Shown here: positions 19,795-30,775 of the stretch, piece after piece
Layout of the letters: every line of letters starts with the position of its first letter
Position numbering within the stretch: position 1 is the first letter of the stretch
Assembly (NCBI GenBank): GCA_021828375.1
Contig: JAKARS010000005.1
Span: 1-64,000, forward strand
From: Nitrospirota bacterium
Lineage (GTDB): Bacteria; Nitrospirota; Leptospirillia; Leptospirillales; Leptospirillaceae
Length of the DNA: 64,000 nt
Direction: 5' to 3'
Notes under the pieces: model-generated
What the model saw: the letters and a program-made list of their open reading frames with translations, nothing else
The model's database searches: none
Told to the model about the DNA's origin: nothing
Position numbers and translations under genes: made by a program

Positions 19795-20603
19795 GCGCCA
19801 TCGTCCCCAATCGATCCTCCATGGACAAGAAGCCCTTCCGACGCGGGGTCTCTCCACCGGCACTCATCCCCTATCTTGTGGCGGGAGATCCGGACCTTGA
19901 GACCACGCGTCGCTATCTCCGATTGGCGGCCTCTGCAGGAGTCTTTGCCGTCGAGTTGGGGGTCCCCTTTTCCGATCCCACAGCGGACGGACCGGTGATT
20001 CAGGAGGCGGCCCGCAGATCTCTTCGCCATGAGACAGCGCTCTCGGAACTTCTCGACTGGCTCGGGACGATTCCTCCCGAAGAGCTTCCCCCCCTTTACC
20101 TGATGACCTACTTCAATCTCTTTCACCATATGGGGGTGGAGTCCTTCTGCAAGAAGGCCCGGGCGACAGGTCGGGTGGCAGGGGTGGTGATTCCGGATCT
20201 CTCGTTTGAAGACAGTCGGGACTATCGGCCGCTTTTCCGCTCGTTCGGGATCAATCTTGTGGGATTTGTGTCGCCCACGACGCCTGTCGACCGGGCCCGA
20301 AGGATTGTCCGGGAGGCCCGTGGCTTTGTCTACTATGTCGGGTTAATGGGGACGACAGGAGCGTCCTTGTCGATCACCCCTGCTGTTCGGGACATGGTCG
20401 GCCAACTGAAACAATGGACGGCTCTCCCCGTTTGTTTGGGGTTCGGAGTCAATGAGCCTCGGATGGCCCGGGAAATTCTGGGGTTTGCCGACGGAGTCAT
20501 CGTCGGAAGCCGATTGGTCAGGGAGGAAGAGGATCCCGGACTCTGGGAGAAAACCTTTCTTGAGTTTGTTGCGGAGTGCCGAAAGGCAGAACCTGAACGG
20601 TGA
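19791..20603 (+). CDS. trpA: Tryptophan synthase alpha chain
   Basis: [38 protein letters not shown]. Confidence 0.95.
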   Translation: MSAIVPNRSSMDKKPFRRGVSPPALIPYLVAGDPDLETTRRYLRLAASAGVFAVELGVPFSDPTADGPVIQEAARRSLRHETALSELLDWLGTIPPEELPPLYLMTYFNLFHHMGVESFCKKARATGRVAGVVIPDLSFEDSRDYRPLFRSFGINLVGFVSPTTPVDRARRIVREARGFVYYVGLMGTTGASLSITPAVRDMVGQLKQWTALPVCLGFGVNEPRMAREILGFADGVIVGSRLVREEEDPGLWEKTFLEFVAECRKAEPER

Positions 20604-20617
20604 AGGAGAAACAAAGA

Positions 20618-21529
20618 ATGGGCTGGCTTGACAGGCCGGGCAAGGATAAAAAAAGTCCCGGAAAGGGTGACCCTGAAGCGGACTCTGGAAAGAAGGTTCG
20701 GATCCCTGAAGGTCTGTGGATCAAATGCAACCATTGCCGCCAGATTGTCTATCGCAAGGAGGTGGATCGGGCGGGAAAGGTCTGTCCAAAGTGCAACTAC
20801 CACTTTCCCATTACCTTGGAAGAGCGTCTCGAACAGCTCGTCGATCCAGGGAGCTTCACGGAATTTGCCCGGGAGGTTGTCTCGTCCGATCCCCTTTCCT
20901 TTACCGACAGTCAACGGTACTCAGATCGGCTTCGGGCCGCCCAGAAAAAAACGGGTCTCGAAGATGCCGTTAAGGTCGGAGAGTGTCGGATCGAAGGAAT
21001 CCCGACCGTTCTTGGTCTCTTCTCCTTTCATTTCATGGGAGGGTCGATGGGGTCCGTGGTGGGAGAAAAGGTGGTTCGAGCCGCCGACCGGGCATTGGAG
21101 GCCCGTCTTCCTCTGATTCTTGTCACCGCTTCCGGAGGAGCGCGGATGCAGGAGGGGATCTTCTCTCTCATGCAGATGGCCCGCACCTCGGCGGCTGTCG
21201 GTCGCCTCGGGAAAGAAGGAATCCCCTATCTCACCGTTCTGACCGATCCCACCTTCGGGGGAGTCACCGCGAGTTTTGCCATGCTAGGTGATGTGATCAT
21301 TGCTGAGCCCCGGGCCCTCATCGGTTTCGCGGGGCCAAGGGTGATTGAGCAAACCATTCGTCAGCAGCTTCCCGAAGGTTTCCAGCGGGCGGAGTTTCTT
21401 CTTGAGCATGGCTTTATCGACATGATTGTCGAGCGCAAACATCTGAAGGACACCCTCGCCCGCCTTCTCTGTCACCTGGGTTCTGCCCGAAACCTCGAGG
21501 GATCTTCCTCCTGTCGAGGGGAGCAGTAA
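20618..21529 (+). CDS. accD: Acetyl-CoA carboxylase carboxyltransferase subunit beta
   Basis: [32 protein letters not shown] zinc ribbon; [19 protein letters not shown]. Confidence 0.95.
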   Translation: MGWLDRPGKDKKSPGKGDPEADSGKKVRIPEGLWIKCNHCRQIVYRKEVDRAGKVCPKCNYHFPITLEERLEQLVDPGSFTEFAREVVSSDPLSFTDSQRYSDRLRAAQKKTGLEDAVKVGECRIEGIPTVLGLFSFHFMGGSMGSVVGEKVVRAADRALEARLPLILVTASGGARMQEGIFSLMQMARTSAAVGRLGKEGIPYLTVLTDPTFGGVTASFAMLGDVIIAEPRALIGFAGPRVIEQTIRQQLPEGFQRAEFLLEHGFIDMIVERKHLKDTLARLLCHLGSARNLEGSSSCRGEQ

Positions 21530-21532
21530 GGG

Positions 21533-22930
21533 GTGCCACCACCGGAGGATGTCTCCACCATTCTCTCCAAACTGCTGCGCTTTGGGATCAAGCCGGGGCT
21601 TGAGAGAGTCGATGCGGCTCTGTCTGCCCTCGGACACCCGGAACGCGGACCGTTGACCTTCCAGATTGTCGGGACCAACGGAAAGGGATCGACGGCTGCC
21701 TTCCTCGACTCCATTCTTCGTCAGGCCGGCTATCGAACCGGTCGCTTTACATCGCCTCACCTGACCGATATACGGGAACGGATTTCGATCTCGGGAGAGA
21801 TGCTCTCCCCTGAGTCGTTTTCTGCACTTGTCCGGGAGGTGGCTGCCCTCGATGGCTCTCTTCGGATCGGCCTCACATTTTTCGAATTCTTGACCGTCAT
21901 GGCCCATGTGGCCTTCAGAAGGGCTGAGGTCAGCTGTGTCGTTCTTGAGGCCGGACTGGGAGGCCGTTGGGATGCCACAACTGTCTCCCGCCCCACTGTT
22001 ACCGTTCTGACAGGGGTTTCACTCGATCATGAAGAGATTTTGGGGCCCGGCATCCCTCGTATCTTTGAAGAAAAGGTGGCCGTTGGAAGGATGGGGCGTC
22101 CCTTCGTGGCGAACCTCCACGACCCCTCCCTGAGGGAGCTTTTTCTTGACAGAGCCCGCTCAAAGGGGTTCTTGCCGGTTCTCTCCGGAAGGGATTTTGA
22201 GGCCAGATGGGAAGATAAAACGCCACGTCCTTCTTCGGACGGCTTAGAGGGGAAGGGACGGAGACTCCTCTATCAGGGACGCTGGGGAAGGAGAACCTTC
22301 TCTTCGGGGATGACCGCCGCCTACCAAGTGGAGAACGTGGGAGCCGCTGTCGCGGCCATTGAGTGGAGCCCGCTCCCGATCTCCCTGAGCGCTTTTCGGG
22401 AGGGGGTTTTTCGCGCTGCCCATCCCGGGCGCTTTGAGACGATCTCGCGCCATCCTTCCATTCTTCTCGATGGGGCCCATAATCCGGAGGCCATGGAGAG
22501 GCTGCTTGACTCCCTTCTCGATCGATTCGGCACTCAGGCCTCCGTCGGATGGTTCCTGGCGGTTCACTCAGACAAGAACTGGCAACGGATGTTGGAGTTC
22601 ATGCATGATTCCCCCCTTGTTTCGCAGGCCTTGTTCTTTCCCGAACGGGGGAATCTAGAAAGCGTGAGAGGACAATGGGCAGAGGCCCGCGAGATGGAGT
22701 CCTATGCGCGAGCTCTCTGGGAAGAGACGAATGTACGGATAGAACGGGGGGCTCAAGAAAGCCTCCTTGATCAGGCAGTCCGTTGGGCGGAAGCGGCTCC
22801 TGCTCGCGTTCTTGTGGTGTCCGGATCGCTCTATCTTGTGGGTGAGGTGCGCCCACGCTTCGTTACCGCCCCCCCACCCGTCCTTTTTTCGGGAAATGAA
22901 AGGGATCGGCCCCTTTCGGAGGACGCTTGA
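21533..22930 (+). CDS. folC: Bifunctional folylpolyglutamate synthase/dihydrofolate synthase
   Basis: VGTNGKGSTAAFLDSILR, TSPHLTDIRERI, LEAGLGGRWDAT. Confidence 0.92.
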   Translation: MPPPEDVSTILSKLLRFGIKPGLERVDAALSALGHPERGPLTFQIVGTNGKGSTAAFLDSILRQAGYRTGRFTSPHLTDIRERISISGEMLSPESFSALVREVAALDGSLRIGLTFFEFLTVMAHVAFRRAEVSCVVLEAGLGGRWDATTVSRPTVTVLTGVSLDHEEILGPGIPRIFEEKVAVGRMGRPFVANLHDPSLRELFLDRARSKGFLPVLSGRDFEARWEDKTPRPSSDGLEGKGRRLLYQGRWGRRTFSSGMTAAYQVENVGAAVAAIEWSPLPISLSAFREGVFRAAHPGRFETISRHPSILLDGAHNPEAMERLLDSLLDRFGTQASVGWFLAVHSDKNWQRMLEFMHDSPLVSQALFFPERGNLESVRGQWAEAREMESYARALWEETNVRIERGAQESLLDQAVRWAEAAPARVLVVSGSLYLVGEVRPRFVTAPPPVLFSGNERDRPLSEDA

Positions 22931-25215
22931 ATCCTCAGGGGAGGCTGGTCCGGCTCTCAGGGATTATCCTCATCCTGGCATGGCTTTTATCGTCTCTGGG
23001 GAGGGACGCCGATGCGGCCTCACCTCCCGCCACTCCCGTCGGAGGAGCCGATACCGACAAGGTCGTCGTGCTGGCCGACCACATCCGCCTTAATCGGAAC
23101 ACATCCCTTCTCCATGCCAATGGACACGCCTATATCTCTCGCCATCCTTGGTCTCTCCGGGCCGACTCCCTGATCCTCAATAAAAAGACCAGTATCGTAT
23201 GGGGTGCGGGCCATGTGATTTTCAAGGGTCCTCGGACAACCATGAAAGGAGACAGGATTCGGGCGAATCTTTTGACGGGAGAGGCCATCCTTTACCATGG
23301 GACGGTGAAAACCCGGCAATATTACTCGATGAACAACTCCCAAGTCCTCTATACCTACCACATCAAGGGGGAGGTGATTCATCGGAAGGACCACAAGCAC
23401 TACCACGTCAGGAAGGGGTCGGTGACGACCTGCGACTGCGGAGAGAACAGTTCTCCCTCCTGGTCGATCTCGACTCTGTCAGGAGACATGACGTTGGGGG
23501 ATGCCTTCTCGGGACTTTCGGACTCGCTGGACATCAAAGGGATACCGGCGTTGTACATGCCGTACTTTTCCTTTCCCGTGGCGTCGAAAAAAACGGGCTT
23601 CCTTTTTCCTTTCGTTCAATTCAACTCCGTCCAGGGATTGGTATTCTACGACACCTTCTTCTGGAACCTCGATCCATCCTATGACCTGGCCGTCACGATG
23701 GATGACATGTCGAACTTCGGGGTGGGGGAGGGCGTCACCTATCGTCAGGCCATTAGCTCCAACCAGAACCTCTTTCTCAATATCACGAACCAGGCGGTCG
23801 ACTACTCGGCATTGGGGCTTCGGACGAACATCTCCTCCACGACCGACCTTTATAACTACAACACTGACAATGTCTCCATCATGGGAAACATCAACTATGT
23901 CAATGCCCAGGACTTCTACCAGCTCATGAGTGTGGGATCCACCATGAGCTTCAATCCTGAGCTGCTCTCCACCTTCTATGTCAGTGCCTATCAGGACAAC
24001 AGCGAAATCAACCTCATCGCCGACTACAACCAGGATATCTTTCCGGGCCTCAATACGACGGTGAGCAAGCTTCCCCAGGGGAGTGCCAGCCTCTATGATT
24101 ATTCTCTCGGAGGCTCCGGAATCTATTTTTCGTCCTTTCTTTCGGGGGCGGAAATCGAAAGCGGTCCTCTCATGCTTCAGCGCGGGCTCGTCTATCCCCA
24201 TGCCACAGGTTCCTACGTGCTGGGCGACGGAGCACTGGTCCTCACGCCGCATGCCGGCGTCCTGACGACAGCCTACAGCCAGAGTTATCAGGGGGCCACT
24301 CCGCTCGATCAGGCCGTTCCCAATCTTGGCTTAGGGGCCCAGTCGACGGTGGAGCGGGATTTCTATACGGCCGGCGGGGGGGATCTGACGCACCAGATGC
24401 AGATGGATCTCGACTTTGACTATGCTCCCCAGAACAACGAGACCCAGATCATTCAAAGTGGATTTTCCGATAACATTCTAGGGATGAATGCCACAACACT
24501 GACAATGACCCAGAGGCTTTTCTGGCAGGGATCTGACGGTCAGTCCAAGGAGCTCGTGTCGCTCAAGCTCGCCGACACCTATCAGTATTCGACCCTTCCG
24601 GGAAATGCCCAGACAATGTATTTCGGGGGGCAGAGCCTGCCGGACCCCTTCCTTCCCATTCAGACGCCTTTTTCTCCGGTCTATGGTTCGCTCCATATCT
24701 TGAGCGGACAGCCTGTGTCCTTTTTTGCCGAAGGATTCTTTGACATGAGTCAGCGGACAATGCCAACAGAGGATTCCGCGATTATGTTCAATCAGGCCGC
24801 CATCGCCCCCGGACCGATCATGCTCAATGCCATCCTCGGGCAGACCGAGGCCCATGCCGGAAATATTCCTCTCATGGGAAATTTCTTTAGCCCGGACGAG
24901 ATAACCGAGACGTATACCCAGCCTTTCGGGACGAACTTCCTCGTACCCTATCTGGGAATTACTACCAGCAATGGCCTTTATATGGGAGCGGCCTATTACT
25001 ATGATCTGGGGCAGGGGCCCGGGGCAGGAACACAGATGGAGTCCTTTAACTTTGGCTACAACGGACAGTGCTGGTCGGGGGCCTTCATGTACTATATCGT
25101 GAACGAGCCTGCGCCTCTCCCCGTTCAGACAGGGTTCGGTTTCACCATCAGTCTCAATGGGGTGGCGGCCCTTGCGCCGATCATGAACGTGATCATGCCT
25201 CCAGTGGTGCCGTAG
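22927..25215 (+). CDS. lptD: LPS-assembly protein LptD (OstA-like organic solvent tolerance protein)
   Basis: OstA-like N-terminal domain, CDCGENSSPSW, DIKGIPALYMPYFSFPV, beta-barrel-like C-terminus; TTG start overlapping the folC stop. Confidence 0.88.
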   Translation: MNPQGRLVRLSGIILILAWLLSSLGRDADAASPPATPVGGADTDKVVVLADHIRLNRNTSLLHANGHAYISRHPWSLRADSLILNKKTSIVWGAGHVIFKGPRTTMKGDRIRANLLTGEAILYHGTVKTRQYYSMNNSQVLYTYHIKGEVIHRKDHKHYHVRKGSVTTCDCGENSSPSWSISTLSGDMTLGDAFSGLSDSLDIKGIPALYMPYFSFPVASKKTGFLFPFVQFNSVQGLVFYDTFFWNLDPSYDLAVTMDDMSNFGVGEGVTYRQAISSNQNLFLNITNQAVDYSALGLRTNISSTTDLYNYNTDNVSIMGNINYVNAQDFYQLMSVGSTMSFNPELLSTFYVSAYQDNSEINLIADYNQDIFPGLNTTVSKLPQGSASLYDYSLGGSGIYFSSFLSGAEIESGPLMLQRGLVYPHATGSYVLGDGALVLTPHAGVLTTAYSQSYQGATPLDQAVPNLGLGAQSTVERDFYTAGGGDLTHQMQMDLDFDYAPQNNETQIIQSGFSDNILGMNATTLTMTQRLFWQGSDGQSKELVSLKLADTYQYSTLPGNAQTMYFGGQSLPDPFLPIQTPFSPVYGSLHILSGQPVSFFAEGFFDMSQRTMPTEDSAIMFNQAAIAPGPIMLNAILGQTEAHAGNIPLMGNFFSPDEITETYTQPFGTNFLVPYLGITTSNGLYMGAAYYYDLGQGPGAGTQMESFNFGYNGQCWSGAFMYYIVNEPAPLPVQTGFGFTISLNGVAALAPIMNVIMPPVVP

Positions 25216-25252
25216 GCTGTATGATCAGTCAGTGTCGAGAGAATCGAGACGG

Positions 25253-26041
25253 TTAGGGAACAAATTGCTCCACGACGGTCCGAAGGGCAAGCCGCTGCAT
25301 GGCGACTCGTTCGGAGAGGGGAAGCTTGGGGGGAGATTCAAAGGTCAATGTCCGGCGGGTTCCAAGGCGTTTCATATAGAGGCCTTGAGGCGCACCCTGA
25401 CGGAAGAATCGCGGTGTGGACCGGGATGTTCGGAGGATCAATCCATCGGTGGCCGCCATTCCCTCAATGATCGGGGATTGATTGATGGGGTGCCCGGCGG
25501 ACCGGAGAGCGGAAATGATGTGAGGGCCAAAGGCTGTCGCAGTGTCAGGGGAAAGCTCATAGAGGTAGAAGCCGGGGGTGTCGACATCCTCATGCAGATC
25601 GATAAAGAGGTCGATTCGTCTTCTTCTGTAGTCGTCCATCAGATACCGGATCTCCTGAGGTGGGGAGGGGGATCCAAAGGCCCTGTTGGGGTCGACGCCG
25701 GATGCATCGTGACGTTGCCTCCGGTCAAAACCAGAAGGGTTGATCAAGGGAACGATTTCAAGATGGAATCGACGAAGCTCCTCCCACTTTTCCGTGAAGT
25801 CCTGAAGCAGGGAAAGAATCGTGTGGGGACCGGCCGGTTCATCTCCATGAATGCCTGCGGCAATGAGAATCCGGGGTGCGAGGCCCGGAAGCTTCCGGGA
25901 AAGCGAGAGGATCGGGACAGTGCCGGTGTCGCCCGTAACGGTCCCAAGAATTCTAGGGCGGAAACCCGCGGCTTCTCCCTTTCTGGTGACCTCCGACAGA
26001 AACTCATGGCTGGAGAAAATCTCTTTCATGCATCTCCCCAT
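25253..26041 (-). CDS. M14/succinylglutamate desuccinylase-family zinc carboxypeptidase-like protein
   Basis: AAGIHGDEPAG, NPSGFDRRQRHDASGVDPNRAFG, DLHEDVDTPGFY. Confidence 0.83.
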   Translation of the reverse strand: MGRCMKEIFSSHEFLSEVTRKGEAAGFRPRILGTVTGDTGTVPILSLSRKLPGLAPRILIAAGIHGDEPAGPHTILSLLQDFTEKWEELRRFHLEIVPLINPSGFDRRQRHDASGVDPNRAFGSPSPPQEIRYLMDDYRRRRIDLFIDLHEDVDTPGFYLYELSPDTATAFGPHIISALRSAGHPINQSPIIEGMAATDGLILRTSRSTPRFFRQGAPQGLYMKRLGTRRTLTFESPPKLPLSERVAMQRLALRTVVEQFVP

Positions 26042-26910
26042 CGAAGTTTGTCCCGGAGAACTTCAAAGTAATTCCGGTCCGGAGAAACCAGAAGCCGGGT
26101 AACATGATCGGATCGGGAGATCCTGAGCACATCGCCTTTTTCCAGAGGAACACTGATCTGACCGTCAAAGATGACCATGACATGGGCATCCGCCGTCTTG
26201 AAGAGAGTTTCAAGGCGAACTGACTCAGGAAAGACAATGGGGCGTTGCGTCAATGTATGTGGACAGATCGGCGTCATCACGATCCCTTGGGACTCTGGGT
26301 GAAGAATGGGGCCACCCGCTGCCATTGAATAGGCGGTGGAGCCAGTGGCGGAAGAGAAAATGACTCCATCCCCCTTCATCTCCGTGACGAAGTGGTTGTT
26401 TGCGTAGATTTCAACTTCGATCATTCGGGCTGTTGTCCCTTTGTTGATGACCACATCATTGAGAACATCATGGGACTCCGTGATCCGTTCGCCGTTTTTC
26501 AAGAGGTCCGCATGGATCATCGCCCGTCTTTCGGCGACATAATGGCCGGATATCACCGAATCCAGAACAAGAAAGGTCTCTTCTTTAGGGACTTCTGCCA
26601 GAAAGCCCAGCGTTCCAAGGTTGATCCCGAGAATGGGAATTTGGCGCTGGGTGGCAATTCGGGCGGCTGAAAGGATCGTTCCGTCGCCTCCAAGAACGAT
26701 AAGCAAATCGGCAAATCTGGCAATTTCCTCCCGATCAAAGACCGGAAGGGGAGAGGGTCCCATTGAAAGTATCGCCTCGCGATCCAGCATCACTGACAAG
26801 CCTTTGCCAGCAAGCCATGGAAGAAGGGGGGTCAGGAGCTGGCGGACCTCGGTCGAACGGTGAGGCTTTGTGAGAATGCCAATCGTTTTCGGGAGAATCT
26901 TTTTCGACAT
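26026..26910 (-). CDS. nadK: NAD kinase
   Basis: LIVLGGDGTILSAAR, GINLGTLGFLAEV, ATGSTAYSMAAGGPI. Confidence 0.94.
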   Translation of the reverse strand: MSKKILPKTIGILTKPHRSTEVRQLLTPLLPWLAGKGLSVMLDREAILSMGPSPLPVFDREEIARFADLLIVLGGDGTILSAARIATQRQIPILGINLGTLGFLAEVPKEETFLVLDSVISGHYVAERRAMIHADLLKNGERITESHDVLNDVVINKGTTARMIEVEIYANNHFVTEMKGDGVIFSSATGSTAYSMAAGGPILHPESQGIVMTPICPHTLTQRPIVFPESVRLETLFKTADAHVMVIFDGQISVPLEKGDVLRISRSDHVTRLLVSPDRNYFEVLRDKLRWGDA

Positions 26911-27094
26911 CATCCATCCGTGAAAAGAGGTCCGGGAGGCTCTGTCTGACATCGGCCCAGGGGGCGATTCCCCGATTCCTGCCGCTAGCCCGTTGAGATT
27001 GTAGCACAATGGCCATTCGAGGTCATTGGGGAGTCGGCGGCTGTTTGTCGGATGAACCAATGGTTGTCAGGGAATAAAGTCTGTTGACGACATC

Positions 27095-27123
27095 TTGACT
27101 CTCCGGGATGGAAATGTTATAAA
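27095..27123 (+). promoter_or_regulatory. Candidate strong sigma70 promoter TTGACT-N17-TATAAA for the bc-complex operon
   Basis: TTGACT 27095-27100, 17 nt, TATAAA 27118-27123. Confidence 0.7.
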
Positions 27124-27274
27124 TTGCGCCACTGCAAATTTAATCCGAAAATCATTCTCATCGTTGGACCGGATAGGGAACCCTGGGGGTTTTGGCTGAA
27201 CCTTGGCTAGACCTCGCAAGCTTGGTGTCCCTCTTTCCGTATGGGATCTTTGCAACCCGCGGAGGAGGAACGGA

Positions 27275-29122
27275 ATGAAGGGAAAATACAAGCTTCACAT
27301 ACCAGATTATCAGTACTATGCCGATCAGGTGGCCTGCCGGAAAGCCTGTCCGGTAGGCACTGATGCCGGCGGATATGTTCAGGCAATTGCTCAAGGCCGC
27401 TATGAGCGCGCCTATGCCATCGCCCGAGGGCCCAACCCGTTTGCCTCGGTATGCGGGTGGGTTTGCAACGCACCCTGTGAGTCGGCGTGTACGCGGGGGA
27501 ATATTGATGCCCCGGTAACGATTCGGGCCCTCAAGAGATTTGTGACTGAAAAGTTTGGGGCAGAAGCCGTCTCTGATCCGGCCTCAACCTTGCGTTATTC
27601 GACAGCGCCCGGGGTTCCTTACGGGAAGGCAACCGGCCCAAAGGTTGCCATAGTCGGCGGCGGCCCTGCCGGTCTTTCTGCAGCCCATGATCTGGCTCGT
27701 CTCGGTTATCGTGTCACGATCTTTGAGGCTCAAGATCGATTGGGTGGTCTCTTTTATCTCGTTCCGGAATATCGTCTTCCTCGTCCGCTATTCCAGGCGG
27801 AGATCGCGGCGATCCTCAGCATGGGGGTTGAGGCCCGCCTCAATGTCAAGGTCGGCAAGGATGTTACCCTCGCCCAGCTTCGCGAAGAGTATGCCGCGGT
27901 TGTTCTTTCGTCTGGTGCATGGGGAAGTCGTCAGGTCCCATTTGAAGGGCGCGAGCTTGAAGGCGTTTATTCAGCCCTTCCCTTCCTCCAGTCGGTCTAT
28001 CACCGACATGATCCCCTTCCGATCGGCCCTCGCCCTGTCGTTGTCGGGGCAGGAAATGTGGCGATGGATGTGGTAAGAACAGCCATTCGCGTTCCCGGGG
28101 TGGAGAAGGTCACGGTTGTGACCCTTGAAACATGGGACGAGATGCCGGCTGATGATCTTGAGATTGAAGATGCGGTCCACGAAGGCGCAGAATTTGCAGT
28201 TCGTCTAGGGACAAAGCGTATCCTGGGTTCTGGTGGAAGATTTGAAGGTCTTGAAGTCAAGAAGGTGCTCTCGGTATTCGATGATCAGGGACGATTCTCT
28301 CCGTCGTTTGATGAGGAAAAAATCAGTGTGGTCCATGGATCGTCTGTCACCTTCGCAATCGGCCAGGTGATTGATACGACCTATGTTCCGGAAGATCTTG
28401 AAGGCATCGTCGGCCGCAATGGGGTCATTCGTGCGAACATGCATACCATGGATACAGGTGTTCCAGGGGTCTTTGCTGCCGGAGATGTTGTTACGGGGCC
28501 GAGGATCTTCATAGACGCTATTGCCGGAGGGCAAAAAGCTGCCCAATCGGTTCACTCCTACCTGATGAAGCGGGGAGTGGCAAAGAATCTCAGCGGTATT
28601 TCGACGCCGATTCCCCATCGTGCGAATCCATCGCCGATCTGGCCTGAAGATTTTAATAAAAAAGGCTACTATACGATTGAGCGGAAGAATCCGGATTTGC
28701 TTCATCCTGATTTCCGTAGGACAAACTTTGATCTTGCAGAACTCTCCATGACCGAAGAGCAGGCGCGTACTCAGGCCTCTCGCTGTTTGACCTGTCATGT
28801 GAATCCGATCTTTGAGGGACATAAGTGTGTGCTATGCGGGGGATGTGTCGATGTTTGCCCCGAATATGCCTTGAAGATGGTTCCTCTTGCCGATGTGGAT
28901 CTTGAGCATGGCAAAATGGAGCCGCTTGTCGAGGCTTTTACCGAAACGGAAATCTCTCCAGACCACATTGAAGAGCCGGTTGTTCAAACTCTTTCGCAGT
29001 CAACGGCAATGATATGGGACGGGATGCGCTGCATCCGGTGCGGATTGTGCGCAAAGCGCTGCCCCACCGGGGCCATCGCCATGGAACATCTCGAAATTAA
29101 ACAGGAGGTTGCGCTCCAATGA
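27275..29122 (+). CDS. NAD(P)-binding Fe-S/FAD oxidoreductase (GltD-like core with N- and C-terminal Fe-S domains)
   Basis: [104 protein letters not shown]. Confidence 0.9.
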   Translation: MKGKYKLHIPDYQYYADQVACRKACPVGTDAGGYVQAIAQGRYERAYAIARGPNPFASVCGWVCNAPCESACTRGNIDAPVTIRALKRFVTEKFGAEAVSDPASTLRYSTAPGVPYGKATGPKVAIVGGGPAGLSAAHDLARLGYRVTIFEAQDRLGGLFYLVPEYRLPRPLFQAEIAAILSMGVEARLNVKVGKDVTLAQLREEYAAVVLSSGAWGSRQVPFEGRELEGVYSALPFLQSVYHRHDPLPIGPRPVVVGAGNVAMDVVRTAIRVPGVEKVTVVTLETWDEMPADDLEIEDAVHEGAEFAVRLGTKRILGSGGRFEGLEVKKVLSVFDDQGRFSPSFDEEKISVVHGSSVTFAIGQVIDTTYVPEDLEGIVGRNGVIRANMHTMDTGVPGVFAAGDVVTGPRIFIDAIAGGQKAAQSVHSYLMKRGVAKNLSGISTPIPHRANPSPIWPEDFNKKGYYTIERKNPDLLHPDFRRTNFDLAELSMTEEQARTQASRCLTCHVNPIFEGHKCVLCGGCVDVCPEYALKMVPLADVDLEHGKMEPLVEAFTETEISPDHIEEPVVQTLSQSTAMIWDGMRCIRCGLCAKRCPTGAIAMEHLEIKQEVALQ

Positions 29123-29739
29123 CAAATCTAACGGCCCAAACGCAACACCCCGGAGACACCGGTGATATGGCAAGTCCCGCCGATAAGGGGCGAAGAAAAT
29201 TTCTCGTGGCAGCGGGATGGTCCCTCATGGGCGCTTCGATGGCTGGGACGGCATTTGCTGCATACAAGTACCTTTTCCCTCCAGTTCTCTATGAGCCACC
29301 GACTGTTTTCAAGATCGGTCATGTCTCGATCTATGGTCTGGGAGTGGACGAGCGCTGGAAGCTGAAGGGGCGTTTCTGGGTTGTCCGAAACATGAGGGGA
29401 ATCTACAACATGATTTCCATCTGCCGTCATCTCGGCTGTACTCCGAATTGGTTCCCGGACCAGAAGAGATTCCGATGTCCATGTCATGGGTCGATTTACG
29501 ATGCTCATGGCAATGTTCGTGGGGGACCTGCTCCAAGAACGCTCTGGCGTGGTCAAATCACCCGTGATCCTCTTGACGGGGAGTTGATCGTCAATACGGT
29601 GATCCGGCTTGACCCGGATCCGGTTCAGACGCCCCAAGGCCTCTGGGTCAAAGAAAAGGTCAAGGAAGTCACACCTTTCTACATTGATCATTCAGCTCCT
29701 GCAGGAGCTTCTTGCGCCTCCAACCGCCTTCTCTGCTGA
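29119..29739 (+). CDS. petC: Rieske [2Fe-2S] protein of the bc/b6f complex (Tat-like signal)
   Basis: [11 protein letters not shown] signal, [19 protein letters not shown]. Confidence 0.93.
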   Translation: MTNLTAQTQHPGDTGDMASPADKGRRKFLVAAGWSLMGASMAGTAFAAYKYLFPPVLYEPPTVFKIGHVSIYGLGVDERWKLKGRFWVVRNMRGIYNMISICRHLGCTPNWFPDQKRFRCPCHGSIYDAHGNVRGGPAPRTLWRGQITRDPLDGELIVNTVIRLDPDPVQTPQGLWVKEKVKEVTPFYIDHSAPAGASCASNRLLC

Positions 29740-29782
29740 TTGGGGCGGTCAATATAAACTCACGGATTCGTTAGCGGTTAAA

Positions 29783-29812
29783 CGGTGACGCATGATTCAT
29801 CATGCGTCACCG
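29783..29812. promoter_or_regulatory. Perfect 13-bp-stem hairpin between the Rieske and cytochrome b genes, no U-tract
   Basis: cggtgacgcatga-ttca-tcatgcgtcaccg. Confidence 0.8.
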
Positions 29813-29927
29813 CACACCCATGCAAGGATCCTTTATCCCTGCACCAGTTCCGAGTCGCCAATGGACATCGGAAAATCTGGCCGATGCTTATCAGGGAATG
29901 GTCCTATTAACGGAAGGGACTTAAGGC

Positions 29928-30689
29928 ATGCTCCAGAAAATTAAAAACGAGATCGTCGAATCTCAGATCTTCAAATCTGTTTTTCGGCACGGCTATCCCG
30001 ACAACGACCTCGACCGGGCCTATGCAATCTTTTCAAGCGTCTTCCTTCATATCCATCCGGTCAAGGTTCGCCGTTCGGCACTCAGAATGCGTTATACCTT
30101 TTGCCTCGGGGGAATTACCCTCTTTCTTTTCATCATATTGGCTGTAACAGGAATTTGGCTCATGTTCTACTATACTCCTTATACCGGGTTGGCCTATCGC
30201 AATATTAAAGATCTCCAGTTCGTCATCTTCGGCGGAAACCTGATGCGCGATCTTCACCGTTTCGCCGCCCATGGAATGGTTCTCTTCGTATGGCTTCATA
30301 TGACCCGTGTGTTTCTTACCGGTGCCTACAAAGCGCCTCGTGAATTTAACTGGGTGGTTGGTGTGGTCCTGCTTGTGAATACTCTGGTCCTTTCTTGGAC
30401 AGGATATCTTCTTCCCTGGGACCAGCTCGCTTACTGGGCAGTGACGGTCGGTGCCAAGATGGCCTCTTATACCCCCCTTATCGGACAAAACGGTCCTTGG
30501 GGGCCACAGCTTGGATTCCTTCCGACGAACGACATCATGTTTATGCTTCTCGGTGGAACGGTGGTGGGCCAAAATGCCCTCATCCGATTCTACGTGCTTC
30601 ATTGTGTCGTCCTTCCGCTCGTCGTCACAGTCTTTCTTGCGGTCCATTTCTGGCGGATCCGGAAAGATGGTTTCTCCGGTCCCCTCTAA
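29928..30689 (+). CDS. petB: Cytochrome b N-terminal subunit (b6-type, bis-heme)
   Basis: [45 protein letters not shown], second His pair with 14 intervening residues ([19 protein letters not shown]). Confidence 0.93.
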   Translation: MLQKIKNEIVESQIFKSVFRHGYPDNDLDRAYAIFSSVFLHIHPVKVRRSALRMRYTFCLGGITLFLFIILAVTGIWLMFYYTPYTGLAYRNIKDLQFVIFGGNLMRDLHRFAAHGMVLFVWLHMTRVFLTGAYKAPREFNWVVGVVLLVNTLVLSWTGYLLPWDQLAYWAVTVGAKMASYTPLIGQNGPWGPQLGFLPTNDIMFMLLGGTVVGQNALIRFYVLHCVVLPLVVTVFLAVHFWRIRKDGFSGPL

Positions 30690-30775
30690 GGCTGTTCTTG
30701 GGGACCGCCGCACTTATGGCATAAATGGTTATTATATGAGCCGTTGAAAGTGTTATATGGAGAGGTGGGGCAATA

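Noticed and set aside
29792-29944. Approximately 50-codon ORF (MIHHASPHTHARIL...) in the petC-petB gap
   Set aside because: Starts inside the perfect hairpin, no SD seen, probably incidental.
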